From positions 1 to 12,461 of the forward strand of contig CANEWV010000017.1 in NCBI GenBank assembly GCA_947442905.1: a stretch of 12,461 nucleotides of DNA, written 5' to 3'. Shown here piece by piece: positions 6,827 to 12,461 of the stretch. How positions within the stretch are numbered: position 1 is the stretch's first letter; each line of letters starts with the position of its first letter. Both the position numbers and the translations under genes were made by a program. The notes beneath the pieces are model-generated. The model was not told the origin of the DNA. It saw only the letters and a list, made by a program, of their open reading frames with translations, and made no database searches. Source of the stretch: Chitinophagaceae bacterium (GTDB taxonomy: Bacteria; Bacteroidota; Bacteroidia; Chitinophagales; Chitinophagaceae).

Positions 6827-7801
6827 ATGACAAAAGGCCCTGTTTCCCAGTTTATTGAGCACCATTACCGCCATTTTAATGCGGCTGCATTAGTGGACGC
6901 TGCAAAAGGTTACGAAACCCATTTATTAGAAGGTGGAAAAATGCTCGTGAGTTTAGCGGGTGCTATGAGTACCGCCGAATTAGGTATTAGCCTTGCAGAA
7001 ATGATTCGCCAAGACAAAATTGCAATCATTAGCTGTACAGGTGCCAACCTTGAAGAGGACGTGATGAATTTAGTAGCGCATAGCCATTACAAGCGTGTGC
7101 CTAATTATAGAGACCTAACACCACAAGATGAGTGGGATTTATTAGAGAACCATTACAACCGTGTTACCGATACTTGTATTCCTGAAGAGGAAGCATTTAG
7201 ACGTTTGCAAAAACACATTGTAAAGTTTTGGAAAGATGCAGAAGCAAAAGGTGAGCGTTATTTTCCGCACGAATTTTTATACCAAGTAATCCTTAGTGGT
7301 GAGTTAGAGCAGTATTATGAAATTGATCCAAAAAATAGTTGGATGGTAGCAGCTGCTCAAAAAAATATTCCAATTGTTGTTCCAGGATGGGAAGACAGTA
7401 CTACCGGAAACATTTTTGCTTCTTATGTAATCAAAAATGAATTAAAAGCAAGTACCGTTAAAAACGGTATCGAATATATGATCATGCTTACCGAGTGGTA
7501 CCGTGCTAATAGTGCAGGAAAGGGTGTAGGCTTTTTCCAAATTGGTGGTGGTATCGCAGGGGATTTTCCAATTTGCGTAGTACCAATGATGTACCAAGAT
7601 TTAGAATGGCATGACGTTCCGTTTTGGAGTTATTTCTGTCAAATTAGTGACTCTACAACTTCTTACGGATCCTACTCTGGAGCGGTTCCTAACGAAAAAA
7701 TTACCTGGGGTAAATTAGATATCCATACGCCTAAATTTATTGTAGAAAGTGATGCAACCATTGTGGCGCCACTTATTTTCGCTTACATTTTAGGGCAGTA
7801 G
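6827..7801 (+). CDS. Deoxyhypusine synthase family protein
   Basis: A 324-residue member of the deoxyhypusine synthase (DHS) family: NAD-binding enzymes that transfer the aminobutyl group of spermidine through a lysine imine. Recalled alignment to human DHS gives these matches: SCTGANLEED (69-78) for the NAD-site TTAGGVEED, PGWEDSTTGN (186-195) for PALTDGSLGD (D190 kept, the second Asp replaced by N195), GGG (240-242), YSGAVPNEKITWGK (283-296) with K296 at the catalytic lysine, and ESDATIVAPL (307-316) with D309. The stretch after GGG reads IAGDF instead of VVKHH, so the active-site histidine region differs. Bacteria lack eIF5A, so the acceptor must be something else, perhaps another amine as in homospermidine synthesis (inference). 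It has its own promoter and terminator and is probably monocistronic. Confidence 0.92.
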   Translation: MTKGPVSQFIEHHYRHFNAAALVDAAKGYETHLLEGGKMLVSLAGAMSTAELGISLAEMIRQDKIAIISCTGANLEEDVMNLVAHSHYKRVPNYRDLTPQDEWDLLENHYNRVTDTCIPEEEAFRRLQKHIVKFWKDAEAKGERYFPHEFLYQVILSGELEQYYEIDPKNSWMVAAAQKNIPIVVPGWEDSTTGNIFASYVIKNELKASTVKNGIEYMIMLTEWYRANSAGKGVGFFQIGGGIAGDFPICVVPMMYQDLEWHDVPFWSYFCQISDSTTSYGSYSGAVPNEKITWGKLDIHTPKFIVESDATIVAPLIFAYILGQ

Positions 7802-7826
7802 TAGTTCTAAAAAAAATCATTCAAAT

Positions 7827-7861
7827 AAAAAAGCCCTCTGATATTTCAGAGGGCTTTTTTT
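7827..7861. terminator. Bidirectional terminator between convergent genes
   Basis: AAGCCCTCTGA (7831-7841) pairs perfectly with TCAGAGGGCTT (7846-7856) around a TATT loop. The stem is flanked by AAAA on the left and TTTT on the right, which extend the pairing to 15 bp. The T-run reads 7855-7861 on the plus strand and the A-run gives a T-run on the minus strand. It therefore can end both the deoxyhypusine synthase-like gene (stop at 7801) and the leftward M28 peptidase gene (stop at 7883). Confidence 0.92.
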
Positions 7862-7882
7862 ATGCAGTTATCTTATTGCAGT

Positions 7883-9430
7883 TTATCTCGCTGGCATTGT
7901 TAAAGGAATGTCTCTCTTTAACATCTCATCTCTGTTTGCAATTTCGCAAGCAGTATAGAATACCATTAAGGTTCTTTTTTGCATTAATTCGAAATTAATT
8001 TTGTCTACGGTATCTGTAGGTTTGTGGTAGTCTGCTTGAAGCATACCATCATAAAAGAACAAAATAGGTACACCTACTTTAGCAAAATTGTAATGATCGC
8101 TACGGTAGTAAATTCTATTCTTATCATTAGGATCATCAAACTTATAATCAAGTACTAGGTTCGCAGATTTTTTGTTCGCACCTTCATTGATGGATTGTAA
8201 TTCAGAACTTAATTTATCATGACCAATTACATAAATATAATTTAATGAATCAGCACTCATACGCTCTGTATCTACGCGACCAATCATATCTGTATTTAAA
8301 TCGGCAGTTGTTTTATCCATTGGATAAAGCGGGTGCTCAGAATAATATTCAGAACCCCAAAGGCCTTTTTCCTCGCCACTTACAGCCATAAATACAACTG
8401 TTCTGCGTGGATACTTTCCTTTTTTGGCTGCAGCTGCAAAAGCTTCTGCCATTTGCATTACACCCACAGTTCCAGAACCATCATCATCTGCGCCATAGTA
8501 AATGACATCCCCTCTTTTACCTAGGTGATCGTAGTGACCTGTTAAATACAAGTACTCGTCTTTTTTATCGGTACCAGGAATGATTCCAATTACGTTGCTG
8601 CTCTCTAAATTTTCTGTTGTTTTAGTAGCAACAATTTGTAAGCCTGTATTGTAAGCACCTTTAGTGGTAGCAGCAATATCAGTTAAGCTTAAAGTAGTTG
8701 AATTACCTAGTAATGAACTTGCAACAGCTGCAGAAATATTCACCATTAAAAATCCAGGTGCATTATTTTTTTTCAGGTACATACCACCTTTAACTTGTGT
8801 AGCCATTTTTTTAGGAAAATCGGCAGATACAAAAAGTAAACCAATCGCACCTTTTGAACTAGCTGCACGCATTTTTGCTGCAGGAGAAGCTGGATTTGCA
8901 TTCATAGCGCGGCTTCCACCAGCACCCATAGTTGGCATGCCAGCACTTGAACCTTCCACTACTACCACTACTTTTCCTTTTACATCTAGGTTTGCATAGT
9001 CGTTGATTCCTTTTTCTGTATCAACAATACCATAACCTGCAAATACAATGCTGCTGTAATTAAAATTACCGCTAGCAATTGTTTGCATAGAAAAATTAAA
9101 GTCTTTATCCCAGTCCATGTTCTTACCATTCACTACTAACTTTTTTTCAGTAAGTGCGTCTTGGTATACTGGATACAATTGTTGGTAGCTATCACCATTA
9201 CCTGGCTGTAAGCCCATTCTTTTAAATTCACTTTCGATATAAGCAGCTGCACGCTTTTGTCCAGGGGTAGCTGTTTCACGACCTTCCATTTCGGCACTCG
9301 CTAAAATAGTAAGTTTGTCTTTTAGACCATTAACTGTAATTACTTTTCCAAATTTGGTGAGGTCTTCCGCTTTTTGCGCAATCGCTAGCGTACTCATCAA
9401 AGGAAAAAAGATCCAGATCAATTTTTTCAT
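7883..9430 (-). CDS. Exported M28 family zinc metallopeptidase with PA-like insert
   Basis: A 515-residue secreted aminopeptidase-like enzyme with a Sec signal peptide (MKKLIWIFFPLMSTLAIA, cleavage likely before Q19). Residues about 120-270 look like a protease-associated (PA) domain inserted before the catalytic core. The di-zinc M28 site is complete: H299 in TGHYDHLG, D316 in GADDDGSG, E353 (general base) and E354 in SGEEKGLWGSEYY, D381 in NTDMIGR, and H446 in RSDHYNFAKVGVP. It presumably trims peptides in the periplasm or outside the cell; the exact specificity is unknown. A Gly/Ala/Met-rich stretch (about 160-190) interrupts the PA region. It is the last gene of the leftward cluster, 21 bases after rpiB, and ends just before the bidirectional terminator. 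Confidence 0.93.
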   Translation of the reverse strand: MKKLIWIFFPLMSTLAIAQKAEDLTKFGKVITVNGLKDKLTILASAEMEGRETATPGQKRAAAYIESEFKRMGLQPGNGDSYQQLYPVYQDALTEKKLVVNGKNMDWDKDFNFSMQTIASGNFNYSSIVFAGYGIVDTEKGINDYANLDVKGKVVVVVEGSSAGMPTMGAGGSRAMNANPASPAAKMRAASSKGAIGLLFVSADFPKKMATQVKGGMYLKKNNAPGFLMVNISAAVASSLLGNSTTLSLTDIAATTKGAYNTGLQIVATKTTENLESSNVIGIIPGTDKKDEYLYLTGHYDHLGKRGDVIYYGADDDGSGTVGVMQMAEAFAAAAKKGKYPRRTVVFMAVSGEEKGLWGSEYYSEHPLYPMDKTTADLNTDMIGRVDTERMSADSLNYIYVIGHDKLSSELQSINEGANKKSANLVLDYKFDDPNDKNRIYYRSDHYNFAKVGVPILFFYDGMLQADYHKPTDTVDKINFELMQKRTLMVFYTACEIANRDEMLKRDIPLTMPAR

Positions 9431-9451
9431 AAGAGGATTTTATTTATTGAA

Positions 9452-9907
9452 TTAAGAACATGAAATTTTTCCAACACGACCCGCATGTCTACCGCCTTCA
9501 AAAGCAGTTTCCATAAACACTTCAATCATTTGTTCGGCAAGTGCTAATGCAACAAATCTTGCAGGGATACAAATAACATTGGCGTCATTGTGTTGTCTTG
9601 TAAGTGCTGCTACATCTGTTTGCCAGCATAGTGCAGCTCTAATAGATTGATGCTTATTGGCAGTCATGGCAACACCATTGGCGCTTCCACAAATTAAAAT
9701 ACCAAAAGTACTTTCACCGCTCGCTACGCTCGCTGCCGTTGGATGCGCATAGTCGGGATAGTCTACAGAATCTAAAGATGGGGTACCAAAATCTTTAACT
9801 TGATAACCTTTGTGCACCAACCATTTTTTAATAGCTTCTTTGTATTCAAACCCAGCATGGTCTGATCCAATGGCTATAGGTTTAGAGGCGTCAAAAACAA
9901 AACTCAT
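9452..9907 (-). CDS. rpiB: Ribose-5-phosphate isomerase B (RpiB/LacAB family)
   Basis: RpiB interconverts ribose 5-phosphate and ribulose 5-phosphate in the cytoplasmic pentose phosphate pathway. At 151 residues it is normal for the family. Motifs: IGSDHAGFEYKE (13-24) with D16 and H17, DYPDYAHP (49-56), ILICGSANGVAMTANK (70-85) with the catalytic-type cysteine C73, RQHNDANVI (104-112) with H106, and GGRHAGRV (138-145). The anion-hole loop reads GSANG, where the E. coli enzyme has GTGVG. Because a cysteine is kept, it belongs to the Cys-type rather than the Glu-type (mycobacterial) enzymes. It sits between tatC (36-base gap) and the M28 peptidase (21 bases). Some family members act on allose or galactose phosphates, but ribose is the default. 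Confidence 0.93.
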   Translation of the reverse strand: MSFVFDASKPIAIGSDHAGFEYKEAIKKWLVHKGYQVKDFGTPSLDSVDYPDYAHPTAASVASGESTFGILICGSANGVAMTANKHQSIRAALCWQTDVAALTRQHNDANVICIPARFVALALAEQMIEVFMETAFEGGRHAGRVGKISCS

Positions 9908-9943
9908 AATTTAAATGATTTAACTAGCATGAAAGATAGTCCA

Positions 9944-10798
9944 TTAACTCCACTCTTCTTCCTCTTCTTTAATTCTTTGCTTACTTACTCTTGCAGACAC
10001 CAAAATACTTAATTCATAAAGGGTAAACAAAGGAATGAACACAATGAGTTGGCTCATCCAATCGGGGCTTGGTGTAATGATAGCAGCGGCTAGCAAGATA
10101 ACCACCGCAGCATATTTTCTTATTTTTCTTAAATAAACCGGCGTGATAAGGCCAATTTTAGTAAGTATAAATGCTAGTACTGGAAGCTCAAATGCGATGC
10201 CACAGCCAAGTATCAAATTGGTTAAATTGTCTAAATAATCGGTGAGCGTTGGTCTTGTCTCAAGCACACCCTTGGTGCCCAGTGTAAAACTTCCTAAAAA
10301 GTTAAACGTAAAAGGCCCAAGTAAAAAATAACCAAAAGCCGCGCCGGTAAAAAAGAAAAATGAAACCCAAAAAATAATGAATCGGGTATTAGATAATTCT
10401 TTGTCTTTTAAGGCAGGTTTTATAAAGCGCCAGAATTCCCAAAATATGTAGGGGAAGGCAATAAGGATACCACCAATAAGCGCCAGCGAAATACTGCTTA
10501 AAAACTGACCACCAAAAGTGGTTGTTTGCATGTTAATGGTAACCGGAGGCATGCAAAGTGCGTCACCCATATGCGCCCAGTGGCTAAAATCACATAGTAA
10601 ACGGTAGCTAATAAAATCGGGGTTGATAGGGCCGGTAATAACATTGTCAAAAACCCAGTCTCTGTATATGAATATAATGGCCGCCATCACCAAAATAGCA
10701 ATTACAGACCTGATTATATGCTGACGCAGTTCTTCGAGGTGGTCTATAAAAGTCATTTCAGCCTTCTCTTCGCCTCTATTTCTGTTAAATAATGCCAT
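9944..10798 (-). CDS. tatC: Sec-independent protein translocase TatC
   Basis: TatC is the inner-membrane receptor of the twin-arginine translocase, which binds the RR signal of folded exported proteins. The 284-residue protein shows HLEELR (20-25; E23 equals E. coli E15), six membrane segments (about 28-46, 99-118, 137-160, 190-210, 226-242, 247-267), the cytoplasmic loop FWEFWRFIKPALKDKE (119-134), E204 in FELP (equals E. coli E170), and TPSPDWMSQ (242-250). The first periplasmic loop is long and contains two cysteines, C69 and C82. The C-terminus ends in a run of Glu. No tatA or tatB gene is in the window; Bacteroidota usually have tatA elsewhere. It lies 35 bases after the CNNM gene and 36 before rpiB. 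Confidence 0.97.
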   Translation of the reverse strand: MALFNRNRGEEKAEMTFIDHLEELRQHIIRSVIAILVMAAIIFIYRDWVFDNVITGPINPDFISYRLLCDFSHWAHMGDALCMPPVTINMQTTTFGGQFLSSISLALIGGILIAFPYIFWEFWRFIKPALKDKELSNTRFIIFWVSFFFFTGAAFGYFLLGPFTFNFLGSFTLGTKGVLETRPTLTDYLDNLTNLILGCGIAFELPVLAFILTKIGLITPVYLRKIRKYAAVVILLAAAIITPSPDWMSQLIVFIPLFTLYELSILVSARVSKQRIKEEEEEWS

Positions 10799-10833
10799 TG
10801 TGGGGACCTTTTGGGAGGCTAAAGTTAGGGTTT

Positions 10834-12096
10834 CTAGCGCAAGATTTTAAGTTTTACCATCTCAATTCTTGTGTCGCTTACCGTTAAAACATCAATTTGG
10901 TAATGGTCTACAATAATGGTTTCTTTTTGCTTTGGAATGGCTTCATGCTTGTTGATGATATAGCCACTCAGTGTTTCAGATTCATTTTCAGGGAAATCCA
11001 ATTCGTATTTTTCTTTGAGGTAGTCTAATTCTAGTCGACCACTAAAAATAAATTCGTCTTCGGCAAGTTGTTTTTCTACAAATTCTTCTACGTCGTATTC
11101 GTCTCTAATTTCTCCAAAAATTTCTTCTAGTACATCTTCCATGGTAACAATACCAGCAGTGCCTCCAAATTCATCTACTACCCAAGCAATACTTTTGCGC
11201 TCTTTGGTAAATTTATTGATAAGGTCTGTTGCAGACATACTTTCTGGTACTGCAATGATGGGATGTAAAATTTCTTGTACCGAACTTGGTCTTTTAAAAA
11301 GGTCAATTTGATGCACGTAACCTAAAATAGAATCTACGCTATCATCATAAATCACAAGCTTACTGAGCTGTGTTTTAATAAATTGTTTTTTTAATTCTTC
11401 GATACTGATATGTATGTCTGCACCTTCTATCTCTGTTCTAGGAACCAAGCACTGCCTGATTTTCACGAGTGGAAGGCTTAATGCATTTTCAAAAAGTTCA
11501 GTATTTAATTCTTGATTTTCTTCGTCCTGATCTTTTGTTTGTTGGAAAAAATGTTCCAGATCAACTTTGCTAAAAGCTTCGTTTTTATTGTTTACGCGTA
11601 CATTAAAAATGTAGGTTAATATCCACTGCGCAATAGAAACAAAAACACTTGCAAGGGGCTGTAACAACGAATGAAAAAACTGTGCAACGGGCGCAAAAAA
11701 CGCAATTAATTTATCATTGCGTGCTTTAAAAATGGCCTTCGGAATAAATTCACCAAACACCAGTACTACAAAAGTAGAGATGATGGTATCTATAACAAGT
11801 TTAAGGTATTCGTTTTCTACTTCGAGCGGATTCCATGCAATACTTTTTAAAAATGCAGTGAATAGTAATCCGTAAATAACAAGCACAATGTTAAGTCCAA
11901 TCAAACAAGTGCCTATAAATTTTGCGGGACTCTCCATAAAATTAGAGAGGATAATACCACTTCTTAAGCCTTGCTTTTTTTTGAGCTCAATACTAAGCCT
12001 GTTGGCGCTAATAAAAGCGATTTCGTAACCGGCAAAAAAGCCAATTAAAATAAGGGAAATTACAATCCAAATAATCGTATAAAGTTGCTCTGCCAT
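10834..12096 (-). CDS. CNNM/CBS/CorC_HlyC membrane protein (hemolysin family, possible Mg/Co transport)
   Basis: A 420-residue integral membrane protein of the CNNM (DUF21) family. Residues about 5-165 form the membrane domain with the conserved FFAGYEIAFISANRLSIE start (20-37) and the GEFIPK motif (115-120). A tandem CBS pair follows (about 215-330), with VPRTEIEG at its start and WVVDEFGGTAGIVTMEDVLE (305-324). The CorC_HlyC domain closes it (about 345-418). Relatives are linked to Mg2+ or Co2+ efflux and to adenine-nucleotide sensing through CBS; the old name hemolysin is probably misleading. The Bacteroidota gliding protein GldE has the same domain layout, so that name cannot be excluded from sequence alone. 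It is 34 bases after the aldo/keto reductase gene, with a likely promoter in that gap. Confidence 0.9.
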   Translation of the reverse strand: MAEQLYTIIWIVISLILIGFFAGYEIAFISANRLSIELKKKQGLRSGIILSNFMESPAKFIGTCLIGLNIVLVIYGLLFTAFLKSIAWNPLEVENEYLKLVIDTIISTFVVLVFGEFIPKAIFKARNDKLIAFFAPVAQFFHSLLQPLASVFVSIAQWILTYIFNVRVNNKNEAFSKVDLEHFFQQTKDQDEENQELNTELFENALSLPLVKIRQCLVPRTEIEGADIHISIEELKKQFIKTQLSKLVIYDDSVDSILGYVHQIDLFKRPSSVQEILHPIIAVPESMSATDLINKFTKERKSIAWVVDEFGGTAGIVTMEDVLEEIFGEIRDEYDVEEFVEKQLAEDEFIFSGRLELDYLKEKYELDFPENESETLSGYIINKHEAIPKQKETIIVDHYQIDVLTVSDTRIEMVKLKILR

Positions 12097-12107
12097 AGTC
12101 TTATAGA

Positions 12108-12115
12108 CAAACGTA
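12108..12115 (-). promoter_or_regulatory. Probable internal promoter (-7 box) for the CNNM-tatC-rpiB-M28 genes
   Basis: On the minus strand the sequence reads TACGTTTG, an exact match to the Bacteroidota -7 consensus TAnnTTTG, 11 bases ahead of the CNNM start. A TTTA (12137-12140 complement) lies 21 bases upstream, near the expected -33 TTTG. It would let the four downstream genes be transcribed apart from the aldo/keto reductase. The leader would be extremely short. Confidence 0.45.
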
Positions 12116-12130
12116 AATATACATAGAATA

Positions 12131-12461
12131 TTATGCTAAATCCAGAAATGGCTTATTGCCTAAAATAGCGTCAATACGGGCCATTACCTCTGTTGTGAGT
12201 AGCTTTTGCGCATCTAGTGCTTTTAGGTTTTCTGTTAATTGACTGGCTTTAGTGGCTCCTAAAATGGTGGTGGTTACATTTGGGTTGGCAAGGGTCCATG
12301 CAATGGCAAGTGCTGCCATGCTAATGCCCAGTTCTGAGGCAAGTACCGTCAAGCTTTTTACCTTTTCAATTTTATTTTCTTGTACCCAGCGCTCTTTGAG
12401 CCAATCAAAACCTTCTAGTGATAATCTACTATCTGTAGGAATACCATCATTGTATTTGCCA
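12131..12461 (-). CDS. Aldo/keto reductase (partial, 5' end outside window)
   Basis: Only the C-terminal 109 residues are present; the frame stays open to the right edge (GKYNDGIPTDSRLSLEGF...), so the gene begins beyond it. GKYNDGIP resembles the LTGKY segment of Kv-beta/YghZ-like aldo/keto reductases. The stretch AALAIAWTLANPNVTTTILG followed by ATKASQLTENLKAL is the standard C-terminal strand and NADPH-binding motif. The catalytic Asp-Tyr-Lys-His residues lie outside the window. It should be a soluble NADPH-dependent reductase of aldehydes or ketones; the substrate is unknown. An internal TTG at 12352 is not the start. It is the most upstream visible gene of the leftward cluster. Confidence 0.88.
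   Translation of the reverse strand, partial: GKYNDGIPTDSRLSLEGFDWLKERWVQENKIEKVKSLTVLASELGISMAALAIAWTLANPNVTTTILGATKASQLTENLKALDAQKLLTTEVMARIDAILGNKPFLDLA

Noticed and set aside
8333..8999. Plus-strand open frames opposite the M28 peptidase
   Set aside because: The opposite strand encodes conserved zinc-site and PA-domain sequence; these frames show nothing recognisable.
12131..12352. A small 73-residue protein starting at TTG 12352
   Set aside because: The frame continues to the right edge with aldo/keto reductase sequence, so this is the end of a cut gene.
1..12461. CRISPR array, insertion sequence, prophage, or defence system
   Set aside because: No regularly spaced repeats, transposase, integrase or terminal repeats were seen; all genes are housekeeping or common Bacteroidota families.

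Overview
The window is an ordinary, gene-dense chromosomal stretch from a Bacteroidota bacterium, most likely of the Chitinophagaceae type (inference). Signs of this are the absence of Shine-Dalgarno sequences ahead of starts, promoter-like boxes of the Bacteroidota form TAnnTTTG, exported proteins with short signal peptides ending in A|Q, a DUF2911 protein, and A+T-rich DNA. I see no mobile element, CRISPR array, RNA gene, attachment site or origin. No gap between genes is longer than about 120 bases.

Positions 1-4987 read rightward. They hold the 3' part of rpsB (ribosomal protein S2), an intergenic hairpin, tsf (EF-Ts), a strong terminator, then a compact run of pyrH (UMP kinase), a TolC-like outer-membrane factor and a methionine/kynurenine-type aminotransferase. 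This is the widespread rpsB-tsf-pyrH translation cluster. The ribosome recycling factor gene often found after pyrH is not there; an orphan TolC gene takes its place.

Positions 5017-6762 read leftward: an exported DUF2911 protein followed after 18 bases by a trans-sulfuration enzyme (cystathionine gamma-synthase/lyase family). The latter converges on the aminotransferase, so two PLP enzymes likely to act in sulfur amino acid metabolism face each other tail to tail.

Positions 6827-7801 carry a rightward single gene for a deoxyhypusine synthase homologue, with a good promoter ahead of it and a bidirectional terminator behind it. It is the most intriguing gene here, because bacteria lack the eIF5A substrate of true deoxyhypusine synthase.

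Positions 7883-12461 read leftward with gaps of only 21-36 bases: an aldo/keto reductase (5' end cut by the window edge), a CNNM/CBS/CorC_HlyC membrane protein, tatC, rpiB and an exported M28 metallopeptidase. They probably form one operon ending at the shared terminator, with a likely internal promoter before the CNNM gene. No striking undescribed system is evident.
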